Of a stretch of 64,000 nucleotides of DNA, positions 30,130 to 39,292 are shown one piece after another; the first letter of the stretch is position 1, and each line of letters starts with the position of its first letter. Origin of the DNA: Agrobacterium tumefaciens (lineage in GTDB: Bacteria; Pseudomonadota; Alphaproteobacteria; Rhizobiales; Rhizobiaceae); contig NZ_WJOK01000007.1 of the NCBI RefSeq assembly GCF_009649785.1, forward strand, positions 183,305 to 247,304, in the 5' to 3' direction. The position numbers and the translations under genes were made by a program. Below the pieces are notes generated by a model. That model was not told where the DNA came from and did no database searches. It saw nothing but the letters and a program-made list of their open reading frames with translations.

Positions 30130-31155
30130 TCAAGCCGCCGGGAAAATCTTCGCACGGCGGATGATGACGGAACCGCGATCGCCTGCCGCGACATCATTTT
30201 CCGGCGGCACGTCGAATTCCAGGAGATCGCCGCCATCTGTGCTGGCGATCACCCGCCGCTCGCCTGCCCGGTCGAGAACCCGCGAAACCGAGGCTGGAAT
30301 GCCCTCGTGCAGATCTTCCCATTCCAGGTCGGAGGGACGGGCATAGATCTCGACGGCGCCATCTGCCTGACCGTAGGAGAAAGGCAGTTCGTTGTCACCG
30401 ACATAGACCTTTCCGCCGCGCGCCACGCCGGACACACGGTTGGCATCGCCGAGAAAGCGCATGACGAAGGCGCTGTTCGGCTGGCGGCAGACTTCCTTCG
30501 GCGTGCCCTGTTGCACGATCTCGCCCTGATTGAGGATGACGACGCGGTCAGCGAGATCCAGTGCCTCTTCCTGATCATGCGTCACGAAAATCGTGGTAAT
30601 GCCCAGCGCGCCGTGAATTTCACGCAGCCAGCGGCGCAGGTCGCGGCGCACATTGGCATCCAGCGCGCCGAAGGGCTCATCCAGTAGAAGCACTTTGGGA
30701 TCGACCGAAAGCGCACGGGCCAGCGCCACACGCTGCCGCTGCCCACCGGAAATCTGCGCCGGGAACCGGTCGCCCAGACCGTCAAGCTTGACCAAGTTCA
30801 ACAGTTCCCTGACCCGCGCATCGATCGCGGCCTTGTCGCGCTTCACCTTCGACACCTTCATGCCGAACGCGATGTTTTCATGCAGCGTCATATGCGGAAA
30901 AAGTGCGTAGTGCTGGAACACGAAACCGACGCCGCGATCGCGCACCGGAATATTGGTGGCGTCTTCGTCTCCAAAAAAGATGCGGCCGCCATCGCTATAT
31001 TCGAGACCGGCGACCATGCGCAGGATCGTCGTCTTGCCTGAACCGGAGGGGCCGAGCAGCGCCAGAAGCTCGCCACTTTCAATATCGAGCGAAACATCGC
31101 GCACCGCGCGGAAGGTATCGAAAGTCTTCACCACATTTTCGAGGCGGATTTTCAT
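30130..31155 (-). CDS. cysA: Sulfate/thiosulfate ABC transporter, ATP-binding protein
   Basis: 341 residues. ATPase domain about 1-235: Walker [13 protein letters not shown], signature [19 protein letters not shown], Walker [13 protein letters not shown], switch histidine in [18 protein letters not shown]. The C-terminal TOBE-like regulatory part is shorter than in Mal[11 protein letters not shown] is typical of CysA. Last gene of the minus-strand unit sbp-cysT-cysW-cysA, 5 nt after cysW, with GGAGACCTGATTCCC before the ATG. Molybdate transporters are related, but the two permeases and the Sbp-type binding protein point to sulfate. Confidence 0.93.
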   Translation of the reverse strand: MKIRLENVVKTFDTFRAVRDVSLDIESGELLALLGPSGSGKTTILRMVAGLEYSDGGRIFFGDEDATNIPVRDRGVGFVFQHYALFPHMTLHENIAFGMKVSKVKRDKAAIDARVRELLNLVKLDGLGDRFPAQISGGQRQRVALARALSVDPKVLLLDEPFGALDANVRRDLRRWLREIHGALGITTIFVTHDQEEALDLADRVVILNQGEIVQQGTPKEVCRQPNSAFVMRFLGDANRVSGVARGGKVYVGDNELPFSYGQADGAVEIYARPSDLEWEDLHEGIPASVSRVLDRAGERRVIASTDGGDLLEFDVPPENDVAAGDRGSVIIRRAKIFPAA

Positions 31156-31160
31156 GGGAA

Positions 31161-32048
31161 TCAGGTCTCCGTGGCGATGGCGGCACCGCCGCTGGTCTTC
31201 TTGGCCCCGCGCCCGGCGCCGCGCCGTTCCAGCGCCACCTTGGCGATGATGGTGATGACAGCGAGCAGAGCGAGGATGGAGGCCGACGCAAAGGCGCCCG
31301 CCGTCTGGTAATCGTGATAAAGCAGCTCGATATGCAGCGGCAGCGTGTTGGTCTGGCCGCGAATATTGCCTGACACGACCGACACCGCGCCAAATTCACC
31401 CATGACGCGGGCGTTGCACAGAACGACGCCGTAGAGCAGTGCCCATTTGATATTCGGTAGCGTCACCGAAAAGAAGGTGCGCCAGCCGGATGCGCCAAGC
31501 GAGGTGGCCGCCTCCTCCAGATCGCGGCCCTGCGCCTGCATCAATGGGATCAGCTCGCGCGCCACGAAGGGTGCCGTGACGAACATCGACGCGATGACGA
31601 TGCCGGGTAGTGCAAAGAGTATCTTGATATTGTGCGCATCGAGGAACGGCCCAAACAGCCCCTGCAGCCCATAAACGAAGAGATAGGCGACACCGGCGAC
31701 GATCGGCGAGATGGAGAAGGGTATCTCGATCAGCACCAGCAGGAAGCGCCGGCCGGGAAAATCGAATTTAGTGATCGCCCATGCGGCTGCGACGCCGAAG
31801 GCCGTGTTGATCGGCACCGCAATCAGCGCCGTCAGCACCGTCAGCATGATGGCGTGGCGGGTATCGGGGTGGGTGATGGTCGCTGAATAGACCTTCCACC
31901 CCTGCGAAAAAGCCTCGACCCCGATGATGGTCAGAGGAGCGACAACCAGGAACGCGCCGATGACGAGCACAAAAGCGATCAGGCTACGGCGAACCCAGGG
32001 CGCGTCACCGACGCGCGGTGGCTTGCGATGCGAGGAAATGGCGCTCAT
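31161..32048 (-). CDS. cysW: Sulfate ABC transporter permease CysW
   Basis: 295 residues, about six transmembrane segments ([40 protein letters not shown]). The permease coupling motif is in [20 protein letters not shown], and [20 protein letters not shown] is characteristic of CysW. It pairs with CysT to form the channel. The stop is 5 nt before cysA and the start 3 nt after the cysT stop. The C-terminal tail after about residue 275 is basic and low-complexity ([14 protein letters not shown]). Confidence 0.93.
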   Translation of the reverse strand: MSAISSHRKPPRVGDAPWVRRSLIAFVLVIGAFLVVAPLTIIGVEAFSQGWKVYSATITHPDTRHAIMLTVLTALIAVPINTAFGVAAAWAITKFDFPGRRFLLVLIEIPFSISPIVAGVAYLFVYGLQGLFGPFLDAHNIKILFALPGIVIASMFVTAPFVARELIPLMQAQGRDLEEAATSLGASGWRTFFSVTLPNIKWALLYGVVLCNARVMGEFGAVSVVSGNIRGQTNTLPLHIELLYHDYQTAGAFASASILALLAVITIIAKVALERRGAGRGAKKTSGGAAIATET

Positions 32049-32051
32049 GTC

Positions 32052-32894
32052 TCAGCTCCTCACCGTATAACGAAGCGCACGCGCCTGCAGGTAATTGGTC
32101 ACCGCCAACATGACGAAGGCCGCGATGAGCAGCACGGAGGCGATGGCGGCGGCGGCCTGATAATCATATTCCTCCAGCCGGATGAAGATCAGCAGTGCCG
32201 TAATTTCCGTTGAAAACGGCTGGTTGCCGGCAATGAAAATGATGGCGCCGAACTCACCGAGGCTGCGCGCGAAAGAGAGCGAGAGACCGGCCAGCAGAGC
32301 TGGCGTCAGAAGCGGCAGGATGACCTTGCGGAAGATTTCTAGATCGGAACCGCCGAGCGATTGCGCCGCCTCCTCCAATGCCGGATCGAGGTCTTCGAGC
32401 ACCGGCTGCACGGTGCGCACGATGAAGGGTAGACTGGTAAAGGCCATCGCCACCATGATGCCGAGCGGCGTATAGGCAACCTTGATGCCGAATTGCGCAA
32501 GCACCGAGCCGAACCAGCCGTTACCCGCAAACAGCGTCGTCAGCGCAATGCCGGCAACGGCGGTGGGAAGCGCAAAAGGCAGATCGACAATGGCATCGAC
32601 AAGGCGCCAGCCGGGGAAACGGTAACGCGTCAGCACCCAGGCGAGCGCCAGTCCGAAAACGACGTTGAACAAGGTCGCGGCGAGAGCGCAGAGCACCGTG
32701 ACGCGATAGCTCGCAACAGCGCGCGGCGAAGAGATAATGGCCCAATATTCGGCTGGCCCGAGGCTCGCCGCCTTGAACACCAGCGCCGAGAGCGGCAGAA
32801 GCACGATGATGGCGACGTAAGTGAGGGTAACGCCGAGGGACAATTTAAGCCCCGGCAGAACATTCCGCTTCAAACCCCGCCCCCAATTCATCAT
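32052..32894 (-). CDS. cysT: Sulfate ABC transporter permease CysT
   Basis: 280 residues, six predicted membrane helices. CysT features include LPFALPTAVAGIALTTLFAG, the coupling loop DLDPALEEAAQSLGGSDLEI and GEFGAIIFIAGNQPFSTEIT. It is co-transcribed with cysW (3-nt gap) and lies 54 nt downstream of the binding-protein gene, with a stable hairpin just before its start that may lower its expression relative to the binding protein. Also named cysU in enteric bacteria. Confidence 0.93.
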   Translation of the reverse strand: MMNWGRGLKRNVLPGLKLSLGVTLTYVAIIVLLPLSALVFKAASLGPAEYWAIISSPRAVASYRVTVLCALAATLFNVVFGLALAWVLTRYRFPGWRLVDAIVDLPFALPTAVAGIALTTLFAGNGWFGSVLAQFGIKVAYTPLGIMVAMAFTSLPFIVRTVQPVLEDLDPALEEAAQSLGGSDLEIFRKVILPLLTPALLAGLSLSFARSLGEFGAIIFIAGNQPFSTEITALLIFIRLEEYDYQAAAAIASVLLIAAFVMLAVTNYLQARALRYTVRS

Positions 32895-32899
32895 AAAGC

Positions 32900-32923
32900 G
32901 ACCCGGCAGTTTCCCGCCGGGTC
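32900..32923 (-). promoter_or_regulatory. Intercistronic hairpin between sulfate-binding protein gene and cysT
   Basis: GACCCGGC (32900-32907) and GCCGGGTC (32916-32923) form a perfect 8-bp GC-rich stem a few bases before the cysT start codon. The T-run (TCTTTT) is on the plus-strand side, so in the direction of transcription the hairpin is preceded by A residues and is not a canonical terminator. It could stabilise the upstream message or mask cysT translation initiation. Confidence 0.6.
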
Positions 32924-32948
32924 TTTTACCTGTTGCATATCGTCGTGA

Positions 32949-33935
32949 TTAACGGCTGCCGTAGAGCGTATCAAGCGTCGCGCCGGACGCAAAATGCTCT
33001 TTCTGGATTTTATTCCAGCCGCCGAAGACGTCATTGACATTGACGAGGCGAACGGCCGGGAACTTGTCCTTGAACTCGCCGACAACCTTTTCGTTGTGAA
33101 CGCGATGGCCGAATTCGGCAGCAATGCGCTGGCCCTCTTCGGTATAGAGGAAATCGAGGTAGCTCTTCGCCAGCTCGCGCGAGCCGCGCTTGTCGACCAC
33201 CTTGTCCACCACGGCGACCGGGAATTCGGCGAGCAGGCTGACGGAAGGCACCACGCCTTCAACCTTGTCGGCGCCATATTGCTTGGCAATGCCGCGGGTC
33301 TCGGCTTCGAAGGTGATCAGCACGTCGCCGATTTCACGTTCCACGAAGGTGGTGGTGGCGGCGCGGCCTCCGGTGTCGAAAACAGGGGTGTTGTCGAAGA
33401 TTTTCTTGACGAATTCCTGAACCTTCTTCTCGTCGCCGTTGAACTTCTCCTTGGCATAGGCCGTGGCGGCGAGATAGGTGTAACGGGCGTTACCCGAGGT
33501 CTTCGGATTGGGGAAAACCACCTTCACGTCGTCACGGGCAAGATCGTCCCAGTCCTTGATGTGCTTGGGATTACCGGCACGCACGAGGAAAGACGGGAAG
33601 GAATAGAACGGCGAGGCGTCGTTTGCGAAATCCTTCTGCCAGTCGGCGGAAACGAAACCCTGCTTCACCAGAAAATCGACATCCGTTACCTGGTTGAAGG
33701 TGACGACATCGGCTTCCAGACCCTCAACGATGGCACGCGCCTGCTTGGAGGTGCCGGCGTGCGACTGATCAACCGTGATACCCGGATGCAGCTTGATGAA
33801 AGCCTCGTTCTCGGCTGCGAAAACCTCACGGGCAACATCGTAGGAGGCGTTGAGAATGGTGGTCGGAGACTGCGCCTGCGCCGCACCTGCAAAAAGAGCG
33901 GCAATGGCAGTGCCGACGATGAGAAGACGTTTCAT
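32949..33935 (-). CDS. sbp: Sulfate-binding periplasmic protein
   Basis: 328 residues with a clear signal peptide (MKRLLIVGTAIAALFAGAAQAQ). The mature type II binding protein starts with the Sbp pattern ILNASYDVAREVFAAENEAF and has QSHAGTSKQARAIVEGLEAD, VVFPNPKTSGNARYTYLAA and a C-terminal YLDFLYTEEGQRIAAEFGHR. These are typical of Sbp/CysP and unlike ModA. First gene of the transporter unit; GGGGGTATTC precedes the ATG. The 173-nt gap upstream should hold the promoter and any CysB-type control. Confidence 0.93.
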   Translation of the reverse strand: MKRLLIVGTAIAALFAGAAQAQSPTTILNASYDVAREVFAAENEAFIKLHPGITVDQSHAGTSKQARAIVEGLEADVVTFNQVTDVDFLVKQGFVSADWQKDFANDASPFYSFPSFLVRAGNPKHIKDWDDLARDDVKVVFPNPKTSGNARYTYLAATAYAKEKFNGDEKKVQEFVKKIFDNTPVFDTGGRAATTTFVEREIGDVLITFEAETRGIAKQYGADKVEGVVPSVSLLAEFPVAVVDKVVDKRGSRELAKSYLDFLYTEEGQRIAAEFGHRVHNEKVVGEFKDKFPAVRLVNVNDVFGGWNKIQKEHFASGATLDTLYGSR

Positions 33936-34108
33936 GAATACCCCCGGAAAATCGAATGGTCGTCAACATAACGGGGGGCGACAACGCCTGCGAGCAACAG
34001 CCGTGCGTTAAGCAGAAGCGTATTAGAAATTTCACCCAAGCAACAGCAATTCAAAAGGTGATGATTTCATATATCTCCGCAAGCCGGATTTCTTTTGCGT
34101 TGCGCAAT

Positions 34109-35179
34109 CTAAAGGCGGTGCTCGGGAAAGAGATTACCGGAATGTTTGGTAAAATATGGCAGAAGGTCTTCTTCACGCACCTCTTCCAGCTGTGCCGGTC
34201 GCCAGCGCGGATTGCGGTCCTTGTCGACCAGGGCCGCACGCACGCCCTCATAAAAATCATGACCCCGCAATATCTCCGTGCCGGCGGCAAATTCCCGTTC
34301 GAGGCATTCGATGAGGCTGGCGCTTTCCCGCCCCAGACGCAGCAGCTTCAGGGTTAGTTTGAGACTGGTAGGGGAGCGTTTTTTGAGAATTTCCAGAGTC
34401 TCGCGCGAAAACGTATCGTCACGCTCCGAAAGTGCTGCGAAAATCTCCTCGACCGTGTCGAAACGGAATGCCGCGTCGATGATCTCACGGTGTGCCGACA
34501 GGCCCCCCTCACCAGCTTCGACGGTATAAGTTCCGATTACCGCCTCGACACCATCAGGATCGAGCGCTTGTGATAGATTCTGCACCAAATCTGTAAGGCG
34601 CGCAGAAGGGACGAAATAATCGGCAAAACCGGCATAGATCGCATCGGCAGCAGAGACCGCATTGCCTGTCAGCCCCAGCCAGGTGCCGCATTCGCCCGGC
34701 GCTCTGGGCAAAAGCCAGGAACCGCCGACGTCAGGGAAATAGCCGATACCGGTTTCCGGCATGGCAAGCTTCGTCCGCTCGGTGACGATGCGGTGGCTGG
34801 CATGGGCGGAAATGCCGACGCCGCCACCCATGACGATGCCGTCCATCAACGCGACATAAGGTTTACCAAAGCGGGCAATGTGATAATTCAGCGGAAACTC
34901 TTCGCGCCAGAAATCCAGCACCTGCGGATCGCCCGCTTTGCCGAGATCGTGAATGATGCGAACGTCACCCCCCGCACACAGCCCCCTGTCGCCTTCTCCT
35001 GTCAGCACCACGCAGGAAACGTCAGGGTCATCCTCGAAACGGTGAAGCGCCTGGAGCATGGCACGAACCATCGGCAGCGTCAGGCTGTTGATGGCTTTCG
35101 GACGGTTCAGGTGGATGATGCCCGCCCCTACCCGTCTCTCGATGACGACCTGCGTCTCCGCTTCCGTTGCAACTTCCAA
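34109..35179 (-). CDS. 3-Hydroxyisobutyryl-CoA hydrolase (crotonase family)
   Basis: Hydrolyses 3-hydroxyisobutyryl-CoA in valine degradation. 356 residues, longer than an enoyl-CoA hydratase and typical of the hydrolase. Motifs: HLNRPKAINSLTLPMVRAML, GLCAGGDVRIIHDLG, MDGIVMGGGVGISAHASHRI, MPETGIGYFPDVGGSWLLPR, and the C-terminal KDRNPRWRPAQLEEV seen in this subfamily. The start is TTG at 35179, 5 nt after GGAGG; there is no competing ATG nearby. Divergent from the small DUF2934 gene. It complements the branched-chain pathways at the left end but is not linked to them. Confidence 0.9.
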   Translation of the reverse strand: MEVATEAETQVVIERRVGAGIIHLNRPKAINSLTLPMVRAMLQALHRFEDDPDVSCVVLTGEGDRGLCAGGDVRIIHDLGKAGDPQVLDFWREEFPLNYHIARFGKPYVALMDGIVMGGGVGISAHASHRIVTERTKLAMPETGIGYFPDVGGSWLLPRAPGECGTWLGLTGNAVSAADAIYAGFADYFVPSARLTDLVQNLSQALDPDGVEAVIGTYTVEAGEGGLSAHREIIDAAFRFDTVEEIFAALSERDDTFSRETLEILKKRSPTSLKLTLKLLRLGRESASLIECLEREFAAGTEILRGHDFYEGVRAALVDKDRNPRWRPAQLEEVREEDLLPYFTKHSGNLFPEHRL

Positions 35180-35332
35180 GGTCGCCTCCTCCGCTACCGT
35201 TCACCAGCCCATCTTGGAGGTCCGGGCGCGATCACGCAACGTTGATCTTGTCCTTCAGGAACGTCTTTCGCTCAAACCGCTTTCACCCGCGTAAAATGCC
35301 TGAAATCCGCTTTCGCAATGCAGCATGTTTGC

Positions 35333-35361
35333 TTGACGCCCGGAAAATCATGGCATGTAAT
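35333..35361 (+). promoter_or_regulatory. Likely promoter of DUF2934 gene
   Basis: TTGACG (35333-35338), a 17-nt spacer, and TGTAAT (35356-35361) form a good sigma-70-like promoter about 100 nt before the ATG at 35461. Called by eye. Confidence 0.5.
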
Positions 35362-35460
35362 GGAGTTTGAAATGCCGGCATTGATTCCTGTCGAGCGTGT
35401 GCCGGACCAAGCGGAATGTCGCCTTGTCAAAGGCGTTGTCAACAGCAACGGGAGACGAGC

Positions 35461-35712
35461 ATGCAGGTTTCGGAACAAGAGTGGATCAGCAAACGGGCCT
35501 ATACACTTTGGGAAAAGGAAGGCCATCCTCATGGCCGTGACGCGGACCATTGGGAACAGGCAAAGCATGAATTTTCGCTGCTGAAGACGTCGGAGGCGAC
35601 CAAGCCTGCCCAGCGCAAGAAAGCAGCGCCGAAGACCGCTGCTGCGGAGCCGGAGGCACAAGCCCCCGCAAAATCCAAGGCCCGCGCACGCAAGGCCGCA
35701 ACCGCGAAATAA
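35461..35712 (+). CDS. DUF2934 small protein with basic Ala/Lys tail
   Basis: 83 residues. The first ~40 match the short DUF2934 pattern common in rhizobia (EQEWISKRAYTLWEKEGHPH followed by DADHWEQAKHEF). The rest is a low-complexity Lys/Ala/Pro tail (KPAQRKKAAPKTAAAEPEAQ) resembling nucleic-acid-binding tails. Function is unknown; the tail suggests but does not prove DNA or RNA contact. GGGAGACGAGC precedes the ATG. A hairpin terminator follows the stop. Confidence 0.82.
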   Translation: MQVSEQEWISKRAYTLWEKEGHPHGRDADHWEQAKHEFSLLKTSEATKPAQRKKAAPKTAAAEPEAQAPAKSKARARKAATAK

Positions 35713-35746
35713 AAGTACTCTCGTGACAATCTGAACCGGCAAATGA

Positions 35747-35774
35747 AAAGCCCGACGAAATCTCGCCGGGCTTT
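35747..35774. terminator. Bidirectional terminator
   Basis: AAAGCCCGACGA and TCGCCGGGCTTT form a 12-nt stem with one mismatch and a 4-nt loop. A-rich and T-rich flanks make it usable in both directions, between the convergent DUF2934 and SH3-protein genes. Confidence 0.8.
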
Positions 35775-35780
35775 GTCTGT

Positions 35781-36584
35781 TTATCGCGGATCGCAACCGG
35801 GATCACCGACCCGGCAACCGCCCTGAAAGTTTTCCGAAGCGGGCGCGCGGCGTGGATCATCCCACTGGCGGCGCTCCGGACGACGCTGGCCTTCGTCCTG
35901 ATTTGGTTGGCGATCGCGATTGCGGTCGCGATTTTCTTCCTCGAACCGAGGACGGTCACCATCTCGACGCGGCCTGTCCTGGTTTCCATCGCCCCGGTTT
36001 CTGTCACCCTGGTTCCAGTCGCCGTAACGGCGCTCCCAGCGGCCATCATTCGGTCCACCGCCCTGACGCGGATCGCGCCATTCATCCCGGCGGCCATCAC
36101 GCCATTCGTCGCGCGGACGCGGGCGTTCCCAGTCACCGCGCGGCGGCGGAGGCGCAGCATTCCAGTAACCGCCTGATGGCGGCGGACGACGCCAGCGGTC
36201 ACGCTCGCGGTAGAAGTCACGGTCACGATAATAACGGTCCCAATAACGACCGGCTTCGAAGGTGATCACGGGAACGCCGAGATCGCGGTAATAACGCGGC
36301 TCAACGTAGACCCGGTTCTGCCTGAACGTCGTCTGGATGTAACGACCGGCGACCCAACCACGACCGCTGACGAAAGAGACGTCGCACCACGGCGTATCGG
36401 ACAGGCAGCCATGTACCGTCAATGGTGCGCCGACCGGGATCACGACCACGGCCGGATAGGCTGTGCTCGGACCGGAGCGCATATTCACATTCGCGGTGGC
36501 AAAGCCGCGAGTCGCAGCTTCGGCAAGGGCCGGCGCGGCGAGCATGGCCACCAGCGCAATTGCGCCAAACAGTTTTTTCTTCAC
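35781..36584 (-). CDS. Secreted SH3-domain protein with Arg/Asp-rich tail
   Basis: 267 residues. Signal peptide [20 protein letters not shown].., then a bacterial SH3 (SH3b) domain at about 27-90 with the diagnostic [20 protein letters not shown] and [11 protein letters not shown]. The remaining ~150 residues are low complexity, rich in Arg, Asp, Gly, Trp and Pro ([20 protein letters not shown]), ending in [11 protein letters not shown] with two cysteines. SH3b domains often bind peptidoglycan peptides, so a periplasmic envelope role is likely. The start is GTG at 36584 with GAGGAG upstream. The tail is probably disordered. Confidence 0.85.
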   Translation of the reverse strand: MKKKLFGAIALVAMLAAPALAEAATRGFATANVNMRSGPSTAYPAVVVIPVGAPLTVHGCLSDTPWCDVSFVSGRGWVAGRYIQTTFRQNRVYVEPRYYRDLGVPVITFEAGRYWDRYYRDRDFYRERDRWRRPPPSGGYWNAAPPPPRGDWERPRPRDEWRDGRRDEWRDPRQGGGPNDGRWERRYGDWNQGDRNRGDGNQDRPRRDGDRPRFEEENRDRNRDRQPNQDEGQRRPERRQWDDPRRAPASENFQGGCRVGDPGCDPR

Positions 36585-36842
36585 TTACTTCTCCTCAAGC
36601 AAAAGCCCGCTTTGCCCTTGTCGGCGTCCATCGATTTCGATGGACGAGCATGCGTTCCACATACTGCCATGACTGGAAAATACGCCGTGTTCCATGAACG
36701 CAGCATGAAACAAATTGCAACCCGTTTCAGTTCCACCTGCGGCAATGAAGCACCCGGGAATTTGCCGACGGAATGTGCCGCCGGTCTTGACTTCGGGGAT
36801 CAATCATCCGACTTCAATGCAACAGCAATATGGAGCATAACC

Positions 36843-37589
36843 ATGAGCGAAACCGCACAGACGACCGTCGACCAGAGCGAAGTGGATCGCTTCTCCGCGA
36901 TGGCTGCGGAATGGTGGAGCCCGACGGGCAAGTTCCGGCCGCTGCACAAATTCAACCCGGTGCGGCTTGAATATATCCGCAACCGCATCTGCGATAATTT
37001 CGGCCGCGACCCGAAGGCGCACCGCCCGCTTGAAGGGCTGCGTGTGCTGGATATCGGCTGCGGCGGCGGCCTGCTTTCCGAACCCGTGGCGCGCATGGGC
37101 GCGGACGTGGTGGGCGCCGACCCTTCAGAAAAGAATATCGGCATCGCCTCCACCCACGCCCGTGAAAGCGGTGTCAGCGTCGACTACCGCGCCGTGACCG
37201 CCGAACAGTTGCTGGAGGCGGGCGAAACCTTCGACGTCGTCCTCAACATGGAAGTGGTCGAGCATGTGGCCAATGTCGATCTCTTCGTCACCACCTGCGC
37301 GAAAATGGTGCGCCCCGGCGGGCTGATGTTCGCCGCCACCATCAACCGCACGCTGAAAGCCCGCGCGCTCGCGATCTTCGCCGCCGAAAACGTATTGCGC
37401 TGGCTGCCGCGCGGCACCCACCAATATGAGAAGCTGGTTCGCCCGGATGAGCTTGAACGGCCGCTGGTGGCCAGCGGCATGGATATCGTCCACCGTACCG
37501 GCGTCTTCTACAACGTATTGCAGGACCGCTGGAACCTCTCGCCGGACATGGAAGTCAACTACATGATGCTGGCGAAAAGACCCGCATAA
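36843..37589 (+). CDS. ubiG: Ubiquinone biosynthesis O-methyltransferase
   Basis: Carries out both O-methylations in ubiquinone synthesis. 248 residues with the UbiG landmarks: [20 protein letters not shown] and [13 protein letters not shown] near the N-terminus, the SAM motif [35 protein letters not shown] and the C-terminal [17 protein letters not shown]. The open frame continues upstream to about 36411, but only the ATG at 36843 matches the family N-terminus. The ribosome site is weak. Single gene, convergent with the DUF1178 gene. Confidence 0.95.
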   Translation: MSETAQTTVDQSEVDRFSAMAAEWWSPTGKFRPLHKFNPVRLEYIRNRICDNFGRDPKAHRPLEGLRVLDIGCGGGLLSEPVARMGADVVGADPSEKNIGIASTHARESGVSVDYRAVTAEQLLEAGETFDVVLNMEVVEHVANVDLFVTTCAKMVRPGGLMFAATINRTLKARALAIFAAENVLRWLPRGTHQYEKLVRPDELERPLVASGMDIVHRTGVFYNVLQDRWNLSPDMEVNYMMLAKRPA

Positions 37590-37624
37590 AGCCAGCGCAC
37601 CCAATTCGCCGGTCATGAACGACG

Positions 37625-37655
37625 GATGACGTCGCCCTAAGTGGTGGACGTCATC
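37625..37655. terminator. Hairpin between ubiG and DUF1178 gene
   Basis: GATGACGTC (37625-37633) and GACGTCATC (37647-37655) form a 9-bp perfect stem, followed by AAAA on the plus strand. It lies between convergent stops at 37589 and 37672. Confidence 0.6.
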
Positions 37656-37671
37656 AAAATCGTAGGCAAAC

Positions 37672-38100
37672 TCAATTCACATCATCGGGCAGCACCGGCA
37701 ACGGTGCAATCTCGATGCCCTCGTCAATCAGGGCCTTCGCGTCCTGGGCAGACGCGTGGCCGATGATGCCGCGTTCGTCGGCCTCGCCATAATGGATCTT
37801 GCGGGCTTCTTCGGGAAATTTATCGCCGACATCTTCCGCATTCGCGCGGATATTGGCGACCGCTTCGCGGATTTTTGCGAGCGCCTCTTTTCTGGCCGCG
37901 TCCATGGCGAGCGTCTGGCGTTCGTCTTTTTTGCGGGCGGTGGAGACCGAAGGCGCCATCAGAAGTTTGGAAACCTGCGGGGAATTGCACATCGGGCAGG
38001 ACAGGAAGCCGCGCTGCAACTGATTGTCGAAATCGTCGCTTCCGGAAAACCAGCCTTCGAACTCATGGCCCTTTTCACAGGCCAACGCATAACGGATCAC
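37672..38100 (-). CDS. DUF1178 family protein
   Basis: 142 residues. The N-terminus carries a rubredoxin-like pair of metal-type motifs: Cys8 in YALACEKGHEFEGWF and CPMC in GFLSCPMCNSPQVSKLL. The C-terminal half is charged and helical. The family is conserved in alphaproteobacteria without known function. The start is GTG at 38100, overlapping the nitrilase stop (GTGA), which couples it to that gene. Zinc binding is an inference from the Cys spacing. Confidence 0.85.
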   Translation of the reverse strand: MIRYALACEKGHEFEGWFSGSDDFDNQLQRGFLSCPMCNSPQVSKLLMAPSVSTARKKDERQTLAMDAARKEALAKIREAVANIRANAEDVGDKFPEEARKIHYGEADERGIIGHASAQDAKALIDEGIEIAPLPVLPDDVN

Positions 38101-38948
38101 GCCGCCTCACCTCCAGCAGGAATAACCGTGTCCAGTCCGAACTCGCGGGCATTGCGCAGATTGGGGATTTTCCCGCGCGCGGCAGCCACGAGAGACGTGT
38201 CGATCTCTGCGAAAATGATCTCTTCCCCGGCGCCACCGGCCATTGCCAGCACCTTGCCCCAGGGGTCGATGATGATGGAATGGCCGAACGTGACCCGCCC
38301 GTCCTCATGCAGGCCGGCCTGTGCGGCGGCAATGACGAAAGCGCCGTTTTCAATGGCGCGGGCACGCAGCAGAATTTCCCAGTGGGCTTCCCCTGTCTGG
38401 CGGGTGAAGGCGGCCGGAACCGTCAGAACCTCGGCGCCGGCGAGTGCCTCCGCCCGGAAAAGCTGCGGGAAGCGCACATCGTAGCAGATCGCAAAGCCGA
38501 ATTTCCCCAGTGGCAACTCAGCAACGCGAGCGACAGCGCCGGGTTCGTAAGCCGCACTTTCGCGCCAGCTTTCGCCATTGTCGAGATCGACATCGAACAT
38601 ATGGATCTTGTCATAGCTGCAGATACGCGAACCGTCAGGCGCAAACAGAAAACCGCGATTGGCAATCTTGCCATCCGGGCGGGCAATCGCTGTCGAGCCG
38701 ACATGGACATGGATGCCGAGTTCGCGTGCCAGCCGCGCGGCGGTCGCAACGATGATATCGCCATCGTCGTCACGCAGCTGGGCGCGAAGCGCCTGCCTGT
38801 CCTTCTGGAGAGCGCCGGTCATTTCCGGCGTCTGAACATAGACAGCGCCCGCAGCCGCAGCAACACGTACCAGGCGCTCCATATCGGCGGCATTTTTCAC
38901 CGTATCGACACCCGAGCGCATCTGAATGGCGGCAGCCTTGAAAATCAT
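38097..38948 (-). CDS. Carbon-nitrogen hydrolase (nitrilase superfamily, Nit-like)
   Basis: 283 residues with the Glu-Lys-Cys triad of the superfamily: the glutamate in YVQTPEMTGALQ, the lysine in SYDKIHMFDVDLDNGESW and the cysteine in FGFAICYDVRFPQLFRA. The arrangement resembles Nit1/Nit2 omega-amidase or deaminated-glutathione amidase proteins more than plant nitrilases. ATG at 38948 follows GGAGGACGTG; the longer frame upstream is not supported. It lies between grxC and the DUF1178 gene, with which it overlaps by 4 nt. The link to glutaredoxin fits a role in repairing glutathione-derived by-products. Confidence 0.88.
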   Translation of the reverse strand: MIFKAAAIQMRSGVDTVKNAADMERLVRVAAAAGAVYVQTPEMTGALQKDRQALRAQLRDDDGDIIVATAARLARELGIHVHVGSTAIARPDGKIANRGFLFAPDGSRICSYDKIHMFDVDLDNGESWRESAAYEPGAVARVAELPLGKFGFAICYDVRFPQLFRAEALAGAEVLTVPAAFTRQTGEAHWEILLRARAIENGAFVIAAAQAGLHEDGRVTFGHSIIIDPWGKVLAMAGGAGEEIIFAEIDTSLVAAARGKIPNLRNAREFGLDTVIPAGGEAA

Positions 38949-38977
38949 CACGTCCTCCGTATCGAAAATCGAGCCGA

Positions 38978-39232
38978 TTAAGCGGCAAGCATAACGTCGA
39001 GTTTGCCAGCACGCTCCAGTGCATGTAGATCGTCGCAACCGCCGATATGCTGGCCGTTGATGAAGATTTGCGGGAAGGTCGTTCCGCCGGATTTCTCGAT
39101 CATTTCCTGCCGGTACTCCGGCGTCGTCGTCGCGTTATATTCGGCGTAATCGACGCCCTTGCTGTCCAGCAACGCCTTGGCGCGCGCGCAATAACCACAA
39201 AAATCCCGTGTATAGATCGTTACCGGTGCCAT
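38978..39232 (-). CDS. grxC: Glutaredoxin 3
   Basis: 84 residues, a classical monothiol/dithiol glutaredoxin: IYTRDFCGYCARAKALLDSK with active site C12-G-Y-C15 (CGYC rather than the usual CPYC), the cis-proline TFPQIFINGQHIGGCDDLHA, and the C-terminal helix. It reduces protein disulfides and mixed disulfides with glutathione in the cytoplasm. Upstream of the nitrilase and DUF1178 genes and downstream of comF, all on one strand, probably one operon. Confidence 0.93.
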   Translation of the reverse strand: MAPVTIYTRDFCGYCARAKALLDSKGVDYAEYNATTTPEYRQEMIEKSGGTTFPQIFINGQHIGGCDDLHALERAGKLDVMLAA

Positions 39233-39292
39233 GTATTTCGAAGCCTCGCAAACGTGTGCTGAAACGCACGATATCCTCGTTTCATTCAGGCT

